NCBI RefSeq assembly: GCF_040049195.1
Contig: NZ_JBDZDL010000008.1
Reading direction: 5' to 3' (one strand)
Length of the DNA: 64,000 bases
Source of the DNA: NCEH01 sp040049195
Lineage (GTDB): Bacteria; Pseudomonadota; Alphaproteobacteria; Rhizobiales; Xanthobacteraceae
A program made the position numbers and the translations under genes. Below are positions 1-11,858 of the stretch, piece by piece. Numbering within the stretch: the stretch's first letter is position 1; every line of letters starts with the position of its first letter. Under the pieces are notes generated by a model. That model made no database searches, had not been told where the DNA came from, and worked only from the letters and a program-made list of their open reading frames with translations.

Positions 1-628
1 AAAACTGTCAACTCACCCACATCCACAAAAATGAACCCAACATGACATCCTGTGGAAAATAATCCGGCTAAAAACAAAAATCTCTACGAAATACAATAAC
101 TTGCGTAACTCCTCAGCCTGGGGATGAAGGTAACAGGACCCGGTCCAGGCTCCTGGATCGGCGGCTTTCCGCACCAATCTCCCTGCGAAAATTCTGCCGA
201 TTGGCTGCCCGCGTCTGGCATTTTTGGGCTCGCCCGCTGTCGCTCGACTGGACATCTGCCCACCCGCTTCTCCCAGCTAACGTGGGCGTACCCACGCGCA
301 GCCAGCCGGCGGCATCGCAGGTCCCACCTCTCTCAGGCCATGAGGCAGACGACGCCGCGCGTCCTGGCTCAAATCCTACCCTGCCCACTCTGTGGAGGTG
401 AATCGCGCGCCGCGCGCGTACGCGTCTCTGGCACAAGGCTGGCTAACCCCCTCTGCAAAAACGGCTTTTGGCCTTGCCATGCTTTTGCCTTGTCCAGCCC
501 CTCACATCCGGCCGCGTTGGCGGCGTGGAGGCGTCTAATTGACGGGGCCGCAGGGTACCGTCATGGTCGCGCTTCGTCGGTAGCAGTGCGCGAGCGCGCG
601 GGGCGCGGCATCAGCAAAGGGTCGAGAC
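1..628. other. Non-coding stretch; AT-rich left edge with DnaA-box-like sequences
   Basis: No reading frame here looks like a protein. The open frames have shadow-like composition, no ribosome binding site and no family motifs. The first 110 bases are clearly richer in A and T than the rest of the window. They hold TGTGGAAAA at 51-59, whose complement TTTTCCACA fits the relaxed DnaA box TTWTNCACA, and ACATCCACA at 19-27, which matches seven of nine positions in the opposite orientation. From about 120 onward the sequence is GC-rich with several short inverted repeats. I could not assign a known structured RNA to it. Confidence 0.4.
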
Positions 629-2632
629 TTGCAGCACAGACGATCGGCCGGAACCTGGCGCGACGCGACAAGCGCAGCCGGGCTTGGCGACGAGCCCCCG
701 CTCGGCGTTGACGGCGACGAGGAGATCATCGACCGGCGCAGAATTTCCGTCCGCTGGCTCGCCGCCACGCTGCTGACGGGCCTGTGCGGCAGCTTTCTGA
801 TGGGCGGCGCCGTTTATGCCGCGCTTGATGGCGACCACCGCTTCGCTTCGCTCCCGGAGACCGTGCGTGCGGCCGTGCGCGGCGCCCTCGCCGTTGGCGA
901 ACGGCCATCCAATGCCGCCCGCAAGGGCGATCGCATGTCGCTACTGGCGGAAGCCTCCACCGCACGCCAGACGTTCCGCCTGTCGGTCACCACGAAGGTG
1001 GGTGACAAGGAGATCATCAAGGTTCGGCCCTTCACTCGGGTGACGGCCAACCTGGCCATGTCGACCACCAGCGTCTCCACGAATATTCCGCGCTTCAATC
1101 CTGCGCAGATCGTTTCCCAGTCCGTGGACAAGGAAGAGGCCGCACCGCAGGCCGAACCGACCGGGGAGGTCACGGTCGTCATGCGCGACCTCTCCAACGC
1201 GCCGCCCAACCTCAAATATGGCGCGGCGGTTGCGATGGAGGACGTGCTGGTGAAGGTGCGCGAGGTGGCTGAACTCGCCCGCGCGCAGCCCGTGCTGGCC
1301 GCAAGCCTGCCGCCCGCCTTCACCGGCCTCGGCGGAAAGCCCGGCGCCCCCGGAGCGTCCGCGCCCTATCTCGCCTATGCGACCGACGGCAATTATCCCG
1401 CCACGGCCGGCATCGCCCCGAAGGTGGACATACCGGAGAACGTCAGCTTCCTCGGCAAGACCTCCGATGAGACCTCGGGCGGCAACGCCTGGTCCGATCA
1501 GACCGTGCTGGTAAAGAAGGGCGACACCATCGTCTCGATTCTGGTCGACAATGGCGTCAGCCAGGATGAGGCCCGCCAAGCCGCCGCCGTATTCGGCCGC
1601 GGCCGGGACGGCACGGTGAAGGACGGGCTGCGCCTGCGGCTGCTGACCCAGGAAGGCACCGACAAGAAAACCCATCCCTTGCGCATCTCCCTCTTCAGCG
1701 ACGCCGGCCACGAAGGGACGGTGGCGAAGGCGGACAACGACAAATTCGTGCAGGTGGCGGAGCCGACTGAAACCGACGTGGGCGGCATTTCCGAAGACGT
1801 GGACGACGATGATGACGGTCCCGGCATCCGCCTCTATGACAGTCTTTATGAAACGGCCCTGCGCAACGAAGTGCCGCGCAATATCATCGCCGATCTGGTG
1901 CGCGTCTATTCCTTCGACGTGGACTTCCAGCGCCGGGTGAAGCCGGGCGACAATTTCGAGGTGCTCTACACCGAGGATGGCGGCGACGAGGAAGTGCTGT
2001 TCGCCGCGCTCAGCACCAATGGCGAGACGCGCCGCTATTACCGTTTCCAGACCTCGGACGACGGGCTGGTCGATTATTACGACGAGGACGGCAAGAGCGC
2101 GAAGAAGTTCCTGGTGCGCAAACCCATGGCCGGCGGCATCATGCGCTCGCCGTTCGGATATCGCCGCCATCCCATTCTCGGCTATTCCAAGCTGCATACC
2201 GGGGTCGATTGGGCGGACGCGGTGGGCACACCCATCTATGCGGCTGGCAACGGCACAATCATCTATGCCAATTGGAAATCCGGCTATGGGCGCCACACGG
2301 AAATCCAGCACGCCAACGGCTATGTCACCACCTATTCCCACCAATCGGGCTTCGCGAAGGGCATCCGCGAAGGGGTCCAGGTGCGCCAGGGCCAGGTGAT
2401 CGGCTATCTCGGCTCCTCCGGCCTCTCCACCGGTCCGCACCTGCATTATGAGGTGAAGATCAACGGCTCGTTCGTGGATCCCATGCGCGTGAAGCTGCCG
2501 CGCGGGCGGGCGCTCGAGGGGCGGTTCCTGGCCGAGTTCCGGAAGGAGCGCGAGCGCATCGAGCTGCTGCTCAGCCATGCGCCGGTGCCGCCGAAGGTGG
2601 CCTCTGCCGCGAGCACCAGCCGTTCCAAATAA
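629..2632 (+). CDS. Membrane-anchored M23 family metallopeptidase
   Basis: This 667-residue protein is a probable peptidoglycan endopeptidase, or a regulator of amidases, acting in the periplasm. A cytoplasmic head of about 40 residues is followed by one membrane segment (about 43-67). A LysM/OapA-like stretch (VKKGDTIVSILVDNGVS) lies near 290-310. The C-terminal M23 domain (about 505-620) has the zinc motifs HTGVD and HLHYE. The start is a TTG, preceded at good spacing by AAGGG; an in-frame stop at 581 leaves no other start between them. The zinc ligands look intact, so it should be catalytic. The gene stands alone, with a secreted unknown following about 100 bases later. Confidence 0.9.
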   Translation: MQHRRSAGTWRDATSAAGLGDEPPLGVDGDEEIIDRRRISVRWLAATLLTGLCGSFLMGGAVYAALDGDHRFASLPETVRAAVRGALAVGERPSNAARKGDRMSLLAEASTARQTFRLSVTTKVGDKEIIKVRPFTRVTANLAMSTTSVSTNIPRFNPAQIVSQSVDKEEAAPQAEPTGEVTVVMRDLSNAPPNLKYGAAVAMEDVLVKVREVAELARAQPVLAASLPPAFTGLGGKPGAPGASAPYLAYATDGNYPATAGIAPKVDIPENVSFLGKTSDETSGGNAWSDQTVLVKKGDTIVSILVDNGVSQDEARQAAAVFGRGRDGTVKDGLRLRLLTQEGTDKKTHPLRISLFSDAGHEGTVAKADNDKFVQVAEPTETDVGGISEDVDDDDDGPGIRLYDSLYETALRNEVPRNIIADLVRVYSFDVDFQRRVKPGDNFEVLYTEDGGDEEVLFAALSTNGETRRYYRFQTSDDGLVDYYDEDGKSAKKFLVRKPMAGGIMRSPFGYRRHPILGYSKLHTGVDWADAVGTPIYAAGNGTIIYANWKSGYGRHTEIQHANGYVTTYSHQSGFAKGIREGVQVRQGQVIGYLGSSGLSTGPHLHYEVKINGSFVDPMRVKLPRGRALEGRFLAEFRKERERIELLLSHAPVPPKVASAASTSRSK

Positions 2633-2730
2633 GCCGGGACCCGGGGGCGGCGCCCTCGGCCTCCGGTGTTCCCATCCGGCATCTTCGGATAAGCTCGCGG
2701 TCTGCCCAGTCGCGAACCGCGAGCTTAATC

Positions 2731-3660
2731 ATGAAAACCCGTATGCCCCGTGCCGGCCGGCGGACCGCCTACGCTCTGGTCCTGGCCGCCGCGCTGCCCG
2801 CAGCAAGCTTCGGCGGGCCGGCCGACGACGCCTACATCGCTTCGCGCGACAAATATGTCGCCGCCATCGCCGCCATCGCCGCCGCGGAAAAGGCGGGAGC
2901 GGGCAATGATGCCGTCGTCAAGCAGGACGAGCGCGCCCGCGCCGATCTTCTGAAGCAGATGACGGCTCTGCTCGGTCCGCTCTCCTTCAAGGGGCTGGAA
3001 ATCAAACCCAGCTTTTCGCCGGGCGCGTTGTACGACGGTGACCTGGAAAGCGGGCGCCCCGACGGACTGCTGTTCCATGACACGAACTATGAGACGCGCA
3101 TCTTCGTCTCGCCCGAGCCGGTGCTCGCCAATTGGGTGAACCACGAGGCGGAGAACCTTGGCCTGCGGGCGGGGGAAGGGCTGGATAGCGCGCTCAGATG
3201 GGATCCCTTTTATACCCAGGCCACCGGCAGCGATGCCGCCTTTGAGGGATATGTGACTCTGCCCCTGACCGCGCAGGACGGCGAAACGCTGCATGCTGTA
3301 CTCGGGTTGTTCGCCCAGGGCGATATCGGCAATGTGCCCCCCGATGTGATCGTGATCGGCCGTCGTTCCGGCGGTCGGGTGAGCGTCGGCACGACCCCTG
3401 TTCCGGAGGCGTCCAAGCTCATCCCCATCTGCACCAAGGTGTGGAAGGACTTCGAATCCAAGGCGAACGCTTTGTTCGCGGCGGTCCAGAAGGGTGGGAA
3501 AGGGACGGACGACCCACGGTGGGACAAAGCCAACGCCTTGAGGGACGAGGGCGCCACCGCGGTGCGCGCGTGCTATACGCGGGAGATCGTGGCCCAGCCG
3601 CAGTTTGCCGCAGTTCGCAGGAAAGCTGAGGCGCTGTTGCAGAAGATGCGCGGAAACTGA
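2731..3660 (+). CDS. Secreted protein of unknown function
   Basis: This 309-residue protein begins with a basic region and a hydrophobic core typical of a Sec signal peptide, with likely cleavage near ALPAASFGG at about residues 21-29. A short coiled-coil-like alanine/lysine stretch follows (about 45-75), then a mixed domain rich in acidic and aromatic residues. I recognise no family and no catalytic motif. It is most likely periplasmic. It lies alone between the M23 peptidase and the convergent clpB, from which a shared hairpin separates it. Confidence 0.75.
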   Translation: MKTRMPRAGRRTAYALVLAAALPAASFGGPADDAYIASRDKYVAAIAAIAAAEKAGAGNDAVVKQDERARADLLKQMTALLGPLSFKGLEIKPSFSPGALYDGDLESGRPDGLLFHDTNYETRIFVSPEPVLANWVNHEAENLGLRAGEGLDSALRWDPFYTQATGSDAAFEGYVTLPLTAQDGETLHAVLGLFAQGDIGNVPPDVIVIGRRSGGRVSVGTTPVPEASKLIPICTKVWKDFESKANALFAAVQKGGKGTDDPRWDKANALRDEGATAVRACYTREIVAQPQFAAVRRKAEALLQKMRGN

Positions 3661-3668
3661 CCGGCGAC

Positions 3669-3698
3669 AAAAAAGGGCCCTCCCGGCGGGAGGGCCCT
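3669..3698 (-). terminator. Intrinsic terminator of clpB
   Basis: A perfect stem (AGGGCCCTCCC against GGGAGGGCCCT) closes a three-base loop at 3685-3687. On the minus strand it is followed by six T (A run at 3669-3674 on the plus strand). This is the arrangement of a Rho-independent terminator for clpB, whose stop is 25 bases upstream. The plus-strand side has no T run, so it would end the preceding plus-strand gene less efficiently. Confidence 0.85.
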
Positions 3699-3723
3699 CG
3701 ATGATGCGAAACAACCTGCTGCG

Positions 3724-6360
<2,637 letters not shown>

Positions 6361-6673
6361 ATTGTTCCTCCTCGGCGCCTCCGTCGCCTCGAAAAAGCAC
6401 GACGGAGAACGATCGGATGCGGCTCCGGTATCCCCGGCCGCCGCAGCGGTCGCGCCTGGCGCGCCGCCGTGAGAGCATGTGGGGATGCCGGATGCACAGC
6501 GGAAGGGGGTGATACCCCTCCGTCGGCGGGAATTTTCTACCGCGGGCGCAGGGACGCCTTGATGCGGATCACACGCCCGTGCAGCGGCGCACGGCGCGGT
6601 GTCCGAACCACCCTTGACCCGCCCGCACCGCAATGCGAGCCATAGGCATTGCGCCAGTCGAGGACCCCTATCC
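6361..6673. other. Intergenic region between divergent clpB and the MOSC gene
   Basis: This stretch carries the clpB ribosome binding site (GGAGGA complement near 6366-6373), about 100 bases of leader and a heat-shock-like promoter candidate described separately. No separate small gene is evident. The MOSC start at 6674 has only weak Shine-Dalgarno complementarity. Confidence 0.5.
6477..6508 (-). promoter_or_regulatory. Possible sigma-32 (RpoH) promoter for clpB
   Basis: Read on the minus strand, CCCTTCCG (6500-6507) and CCCCACAT (6477-6484) are separated by 15 bases. This resembles the heat-shock pattern CCCTTGAA - 13 to 17 - CCCCATNT: the -10 is close, while the -35 lacks the TTGA core. 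The position about 115 bases before the clpB start is plausible, and clpB is a classic RpoH target, but the match is imperfect and unproven. Confidence 0.3.
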
Positions 6674-7471
6674 ATGAGCGCGCCGGCCGCGACCCTCATC
6701 GCCATCAACCGGTATCCGGTGAAGGGCTTTTCTCCCGAACCGATGGAATCCGTGCAGCTGCAGGCCGGCGATTTCTTCCCCGGAGACCGGCTCTATGCGG
6801 TGGAGAACGGCCCGAGCGGCTTCGATCCCGCCGCGCCCGCCTATAAGGAGAAGACCGCTTTCGTGGTGCTCATGCGCAATGCCCGCATCGCCGCCCTGCG
6901 CACGCGCTATGACCCCGCCAGCAAGGTGTTCACCCTCTCCAGGGACGGCGCGGAACTGGCGCGAGGCGACCTCTCCACGGAAGCGGGGCGCGCGGCCATC
7001 GAAGCCTTTCTCACCGCCTTCATGGAAAGCGAGGCCCGCGGCCCACTGAAGCTGCTCACCGCGCCGGACGGGCATCGCTTCATGGATTCCCTACGCGCGG
7101 GCTTCGTCTCGTTGCTCAATCTGGCCAGCGTGCGCGATCTAGGAGCCAAGATGGGCGCTGAGATCGACCCCATCCGCTTCCGAATGAATCTCCATCTGGA
7201 CGGGCTGCCCGCCGGCGCCGAGCTGGAGCTTGCGGGCCAGACCCTCGCCATCGGCGATCAGGTGCGCCTGGAAGTGCTCAAGCGCACCGAGCGCTGCGCC
7301 GCCACGAGCGTCAATCCCACCACCGCCGAGCGGGACCTCAACATCGTCAAGGGCCTCGCCAAGAGCTACGGCCACACCGACTGCGGCATCTATGCCAAGG
7401 TGGTGGCCGGCGGGCGCATCGCGCCGGGCGACGCCATCCGCTTGGTGCAACCGCGCCTCGACCAGCCATGA
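6674..7471 (+). CDS. MOSC domain protein (molybdenum cofactor-binding type)
   Basis: This 265-residue protein combines an N-terminal MOSC beta-barrel part (INRYPVKGFSPE at about 11-22) with a C-terminal MOSC domain. The conserved cysteine is in ERCAATSVNP (about 210-220), where family members bind the sulfurated molybdenum cofactor. It resembles the YcbX/mARC group, whose members reduce N-hydroxylated compounds, but the ferredoxin domain of YcbX is absent. The start was chosen at MSAPAATLI because similarity to the family begins there. It overlaps cobB by four bases (ATGA), so the two are probably translationally coupled, although a functional link is not obvious. Confidence 0.82.
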   Translation: MSAPAATLIAINRYPVKGFSPEPMESVQLQAGDFFPGDRLYAVENGPSGFDPAAPAYKEKTAFVVLMRNARIAALRTRYDPASKVFTLSRDGAELARGDLSTEAGRAAIEAFLTAFMESEARGPLKLLTAPDGHRFMDSLRAGFVSLLNLASVRDLGAKMGAEIDPIRFRMNLHLDGLPAGAELELAGQTLAIGDQVRLEVLKRTERCAATSVNPTTAERDLNIVKGLAKSYGHTDCGIYAKVVAGGRIAPGDAIRLVQPRLDQP

Positions 7472-8787
7472 GCGCGCACGGCCTGCTGATCGCCGCTCCG
7501 CGTTCGGGCTCGGGAAAAACCACGGTCACGCTCGGCCTGCTCGCCGCCTTCGCGCGGCGCGGGGTGAAGGTGCGCGCGGCGAAATCGGGGCCTGACTATA
7601 TCGACCCCGCCTTCCATGCTGCTGCCACCGGCCGGCCCGGCCTCAATCTCGACAGCTGGGCCATGCCGCCGGCGTTGCTGGAAACGCTCGCGGTCGATGC
7701 GGCGGCGGGCGGTGAACTGCTGGTGGTGGAAGGGGCCATGGGCCTGTTCGACGGCGTCCCCGGCATGGAGGGCCGCTCCGGCGCGGGCGCGGACGTCGCC
7801 GCGCTCCTGAACATCCCGGTGCTGCTGGTGCTCGACGTGTCCGGCCAGTCGCAAACCGCCGCCGCCGTGGCGCGCGGCTTTGCCACCCATGATCCACGCG
7901 TGCGGATCGGCGGGCTGATCCTCAACCGGGTGGGCAGCGAACGGCATACCCGCCTGGTGACCCAATCCATGGCGCCGCTCGGCCTGCCGGTGCTCGGCGC
8001 CATTCCCCGCACCGACACCCTGGTTTTGCCCGAGCGCCATCTCGGGCTCGTCCAGGCGGGCGAGCATGCGGACCTTGCCGCGCGCTATGCGGCGCTTGCG
8101 GACATGGCGGAAGCCCATTGCGACCTCGGCGCCATCCGCACGCTCGCCGCGCCTCTCGCCGTCCTGCCCGCGCATGACGGAGCGCCGAACCTGCCGCCAC
8201 CCGGCCAGCGGATCGCGCTCGCGCAGGACGCGGCCTTCAGCTTCGTCTATGCGCACCTGCTGCAATCCTGGCGGCAGCGGGGCGCGGAGATCTTGCCCTT
8301 CTCTCCCCTCGCCGACGAGGCGCCCGACGAGAGCTGCGATGTCTGCTGGCTGCCGGGCGGCTATCCCGAACTCCACGTCGGCACGCTGGCGGCGGCGGCG
8401 CGCTTCAAGGCTGGTGTGCGGGCCTTCGCGCAGACCAAGCCGGTGCATGGGGAATGCGGAGGCTATATGGCCCTCGGCGCGGCACTTACCGACGCCTCGG
8501 GCACCGCGCACGAGATGCTCGGCCTGCTCGGCCTTGAGACCAGCTTTGCCAAGCGGAAGATGAACCTCGGCTATCGCGAGGCGCGCCTGATCGCCCCGTC
8601 CCCCCTTGGCGCCGCGGGCGCGCGGGTGCGCGGGCACGAATTCCATTATGCCACCATCCTCACGCGCGGCGCCGACGCCCCCCTGGCGGAACTGAGCGAT
8701 TCCCAGGGCCTGGCGCTCGGCCCGTCCGGCAGCCGGCGGGGGATGGTGACCGGCGCCTTCTTCCACGCCATCGCCCCGGCGGCATAG
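7468..8787 (+). CDS. cobB: Cobyrinate a,c-diamide synthase
   Basis: This 439-residue enzyme amidates the a and c side chains of (hydrogeno)byrinate/cobyrinate using glutamine and ATP during cobalamin synthesis. The N-terminal dethiobiotin-synthase-like domain carries the P-loop APRSGSGKTT (about 9-18). The C-terminal class I glutamine amidotransferase domain has the nucleophile cysteine in GECGGY (about 330) and a histidine in GHEFHYA (about 390). Length matches the family. No other cobalamin gene is near, so it is separated from the rest of the pathway. The frame begins inside the stop of the MOSC gene. Confidence 0.95.
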   Translation: MSAHGLLIAAPRSGSGKTTVTLGLLAAFARRGVKVRAAKSGPDYIDPAFHAAATGRPGLNLDSWAMPPALLETLAVDAAAGGELLVVEGAMGLFDGVPGMEGRSGAGADVAALLNIPVLLVLDVSGQSQTAAAVARGFATHDPRVRIGGLILNRVGSERHTRLVTQSMAPLGLPVLGAIPRTDTLVLPERHLGLVQAGEHADLAARYAALADMAEAHCDLGAIRTLAAPLAVLPAHDGAPNLPPPGQRIALAQDAAFSFVYAHLLQSWRQRGAEILPFSPLADEAPDESCDVCWLPGGYPELHVGTLAAAARFKAGVRAFAQTKPVHGECGGYMALGAALTDASGTAHEMLGLLGLETSFAKRKMNLGYREARLIAPSPLGAAGARVRGHEFHYATILTRGADAPLAELSDSQGLALGPSGSRRGMVTGAFFHAIAPAA

Positions 8788-8923
8788 GCGCACGCACCGC
8801 ACAGACCTCCTTGTGAAGATTTGCGCTTACCGCATGTCTAGCGCGCGGTATCGGCGCTATACTTCCTTGCGTGAGAGCCGGAACGGCCAACCGAGGAAAC
8901 GCAGACCCGAAGGGGAGCGCCAC

Positions 8924-9145
8924 ATGCGGTGTCAGATGAAGGACGACGATTTTCGCGAGGCCATCCTCGAAATTGCGGGGGCCAAGGCCGGGCAGGCGAT
9001 CATCATTCAGGTGGTCGGCGGCACGACCATCACCGGCTATGCCCCGCTAAGCGTCGGCCGCGATTATCTGCGGTGCCAGATCGCCGGCGGCGAGAATCAG
9101 AAGGAACAGATCGTCCCGCTGCATTCGATCACCTGCGTTCGCTGA
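8924..9145 (+). CDS. Small conserved-looking protein of unknown function
   Basis: This 73-residue acidic-to-neutral protein has an N-terminal helix (DDFREAILEIAGA), then alternating hydrophobic strands (AIIIQVVGGTTITGYAPL, YLRCQIA, QIVPLHSITCV) suggestive of a small beta-barrel of SH3 or Sm type. The start ATG at 8924 follows AGGGGAGCGCCAC; the frame stays open to 8813 but that part lacks protein character. It contains three cysteines. I do not recognise the family. It stands alone between cobB and the aldehyde dehydrogenase gene. Confidence 0.6.
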   Translation: MRCQMKDDDFREAILEIAGAKAGQAIIIQVVGGTTITGYAPLSVGRDYLRCQIAGGENQKEQIVPLHSITCVR

Positions 9146-9253
9146 CCAGCGGTACGCACCCTCACATCCGCCTTGCCCGAGGCCGCCCCGCGCGCGGTGC
9201 GGCTGCTCGGACACTTTTGCTTGTTCAAAGACCCGTATCCTCAGGAGCACCCC

Positions 9254-10729
9254 ATGCCCGCTCTCGCCCCCATCCCCGGCAATGCGCCCGCCTTCCCTCT
9301 GATGCGCGAACAGATCCTCGTGGCCGGACAATGGATCGATGCCGACAGTGGCAGCACGATCACCGTATCGAACCCGGCCACCGGCGACCTGCTGGGGACG
9401 GTGCCGGACGCCGGCGCTGCGGAAACGCGCCGAGCCATTGAAGCCGCCGCCAAGGCCCTGCCCGCGTGGCGCGCCAAGACCGCCGCCGAGCGCGCCACCC
9501 TGCTGCACAAGCTGGCCGACCTGATCCTCGCCAACCAGGAAGAGCTTGCCTCCATCCTGACCAGCGAGCAGGGCAAGCCGCTCGCCGAGGCCCGTGGCGA
9601 AATCGGCGCTTCGGCCGCCTATGTGCGGTGGTTCGCGGAGGAAGCCCGGCGCCTCTATGGCGACGTGATCCCCTCCCCCTGGGCCGGCCGCCGCATCCTC
9701 GTCACGAAGGAGCCCGTGGGCGTGGTCGCGGCGATCACCCCGTGGAACTTCCCCTCCTCCATGCTTTCGCGCAAGATCGGCGCGGCCCTGGCGGCGGGGT
9801 GCACCGTTGTGTGCAAGCCCTCCGAGCTTACCCCCTATTCGGGCCTCGCCTGGGGCGTGCTGGCGGAGAAGGCCGGCATTCCGGCGGGCGTCATCAACAT
9901 CGTCATCGGCGACGCGAAGGCCATCGGCGGCGAGATGACCTCGAACCCGATCGTGAAGAAGGTGACCTTCACCGGCTCCACGCCCGTGGGCAAGCTGCTC
10001 ATGAAGCAGTCCGCCGACACGATGAAGAAGATCTCCATGGAACTCGGCGGCAACGCGCCCTTCCTGGTGTTCGACGATGCCGACGTGGATCTGGCCGTGG
10101 AGCAGGGCATCGCTTCCAAATACCGCAATTCCGGCCAGACCTGCGTATGCACCAACCGCTTCTATGTTCAGGCCGCCGTCTATGACGCGTTCGTCGAGAA
10201 ATTCGCCGCCGCCTCCAAGAAGCTGAAGATCGGCAACGGCTTCGACGACGGCGTGGTGGCGGGTCCCCTGATCGAGGAGAAGGCGGTCGCCAAGGTGGAG
10301 CGCCTGCTGAAGGATGCGGTGGACAAGGGCGGCAAGGTTGTCACCGGCGGCAAGCGCAGCCAGCTCGGCGGCACCTTCTTCGAGCCGACCGTGATCGCCA
10401 ACGCCACCGCCGACATGGCGTTCGCCCGCGAGGAAATCTTCGGCCCCATGGCCCCGGTGTTCAAGTTCGAGACCGAGGAAGAGGCCGTCCGCCTCGCCAA
10501 TGCCACCGAATATGGCTTGGCCTGCTATTTCTTCACCAAGGATCTCGGCCGTGCGTTCCGCGTGGCCGAGGCGCTGGAATATGGCCAGGTGGGCGTCAAT
10601 GCCGGCGTCATCACCTCCGAAGTCGCCCCGTTCGGCGGCTATAAGGAGAGCGGCGTCGGACGCGAGGGCTCCAAGTACGGATGCGACGAGTATCTGAACA
10701 TCAAGTACATGTGCATCGCCGGCCTCTGA
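9254..10729 (+). CDS. gabD: NAD(P)-dependent succinate-semialdehyde dehydrogenase
   Basis: This 491-residue aldehyde dehydrogenase oxidises succinate semialdehyde to succinate, the last step of the GABA shunt; glutarate semialdehyde is a possible alternative substrate. It shows the cofactor-binding ITPWNFP (about 160), the general-base glutamate in SMELGGN (about 262) and the nucleophile cysteine in GQTCVC (about 296), which has the paired cysteines typical of the GabD group. The start follows AGGAGCACCCC. No GABA aminotransferase or permease is adjacent. A strong terminator follows the stop, so it is monocistronic. Confidence 0.92.
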   Translation: MPALAPIPGNAPAFPLMREQILVAGQWIDADSGSTITVSNPATGDLLGTVPDAGAAETRRAIEAAAKALPAWRAKTAAERATLLHKLADLILANQEELASILTSEQGKPLAEARGEIGASAAYVRWFAEEARRLYGDVIPSPWAGRRILVTKEPVGVVAAITPWNFPSSMLSRKIGAALAAGCTVVCKPSELTPYSGLAWGVLAEKAGIPAGVINIVIGDAKAIGGEMTSNPIVKKVTFTGSTPVGKLLMKQSADTMKKISMELGGNAPFLVFDDADVDLAVEQGIASKYRNSGQTCVCTNRFYVQAAVYDAFVEKFAAASKKLKIGNGFDDGVVAGPLIEEKAVAKVERLLKDAVDKGGKVVTGGKRSQLGGTFFEPTVIANATADMAFAREEIFGPMAPVFKFETEEEAVRLANATEYGLACYFFTKDLGRAFRVAEALEYGQVGVNAGVITSEVAPFGGYKESGVGREGSKYGCDEYLNIKYMCIAGL

Positions 10730-10756
10730 GCCAGCAGGCATCCTGCGGAATGAGAC

Positions 10757-10778
10757 GGGGCGCTGCGGCGCCCCTTTT
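10757..10778 (+). terminator. Intrinsic terminator after gabD
   Basis: GGGGCGC (10757-10763) pairs with GCGCCCC (10768-10774) around the loop TGCG, followed directly by TTTT. It lies 28 bases after the gabD stop codon. Confidence 0.85.
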
Positions 10779-10857
10779 CATTGGAGATAGCGCCCGCGCG
10801 ACGGGACGTGCTTTTCTGATCCCGCCCGATGCCGGCCGCTCCTTCCGGGAAACCGCC

Positions 10858-11802
10858 ATGCCGCCTCTTGCCTTGCGCGCCTGCGCCGTCCTTCTTCTGA
10901 CCGCGATGAGTGGAGCCGCTTGGCCCACCCATGCCGAGCCGCTGGCGGTGGAGGTGCGCAACGAGAGCGAGCCGGTGCTGTGCGCGGAGAAGGATAATGT
11001 GGCGCTGACCTTCTCCTCTCCCGAAGTGCGCCGCTTCCGCATCCAGGCGGTGCATCCGGCCTATCTCGGCGCCCTCGTCGCCGACCGCACCGAACCCAAC
11101 TGGACCGCCTGCGACATGAGCGGCGATCCCGCCTTCCCGGCCGCGCCGAAGCGGGTGACTTTCTTCGAGACGCCGGACCTCTGGCTCACCGGCTACACCT
11201 TTCCGGCCTTCTGGCGGCCCGCCGCCGTTCCGGTGCGGGTGGGGGACACGGTTACGCAGGGCCTGCATATGGTGCAGCTCTGGGTGCGCAGGGACGAGCG
11301 CGCCGAAGAGGTGCTGGTGGTCTATCCGCCCGATGGCTATTGGCGCGCCCGCCCGCTCACCCCGGCCCATCTTGCCAACACCGCCTATGGCTCCTCCTTC
11401 CTGCTCGGCCCGGTGGAGACCGAGGGACGGCCCCTGGTGAAACTGAAGGAGATCGCCTTCGATCCCACGACTCGCACCTTCACTCTCGCGTTCGCCGGCG
11501 GCGGATCGGCGCGGCTCTCCGTAAAGGGTCTCGACCGCGACGAGATGGTGCTCGATGTGACCCTCGACGCGGCGGTGGAAGGCAGGCCGTTCGCGGCGCT
11601 GCGCTCCATGTACGTCACTGCCTTCAACGCCGACGTGGCGCGGGTCGCCTGGCGCGCGCCCGGCATGAAGGGGTGGGGCGAGGGCGACATATTGGATTTC
11701 AAGGGCGGCCCGGTGCTGGACCTGTGGGCGGGGCGCCTCGTGCCCTCGCGTCACAATACCAGCGCCCCAGACATGGTCTTCGGCCCGTTCTCCGGAAACT
11801 GA
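10858..11802 (+). CDS. Secreted protein of unknown function
   Basis: This 314-residue protein has a clear Sec signal peptide (hydrophobic core about 5-20, cleavage likely after THA at about 25). The mature part looks beta-rich, with aromatic clusters such as PDLWLTGYTFPAFWRP (about 105-120) and YPPDGYWRARPL (about 158-169), and two cysteines (about 41 and 83) that could form a disulfide in the periplasm. I recognise no enzyme motif. The start ATG is the one giving the signal peptide. The gene converges on the trehalose-synthase-like gene. Confidence 0.7.
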   Translation: MPPLALRACAVLLLTAMSGAAWPTHAEPLAVEVRNESEPVLCAEKDNVALTFSSPEVRRFRIQAVHPAYLGALVADRTEPNWTACDMSGDPAFPAAPKRVTFFETPDLWLTGYTFPAFWRPAAVPVRVGDTVTQGLHMVQLWVRRDERAEEVLVVYPPDGYWRARPLTPAHLANTAYGSSFLLGPVETEGRPLVKLKEIAFDPTTRTFTLAFAGGGSARLSVKGLDRDEMVLDVTLDAAVEGRPFAALRSMYVTAFNADVARVAWRAPGMKGWGEGDILDFKGGPVLDLWAGRLVPSRHNTSAPDMVFGPFSGN

Positions 11803-11858
11803 ACCCGCGCGCCGCAGCGCACGGCAATGCGCGCGCCAAAATCACGAGCGACGCGCGA

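Noticed and set aside
355..395. Sequence GGCTCAAATCC resembling the T arm of a tRNA
   Set aside because: The flanking five-base stem does not pair (CCTGG against CCTAC) and no acceptor or anticodon stem fits around it.
9047..10741. Minus-strand open frame of 564 codons
   Set aside because: It is antisense to gabD, with shadow composition and no known motif.
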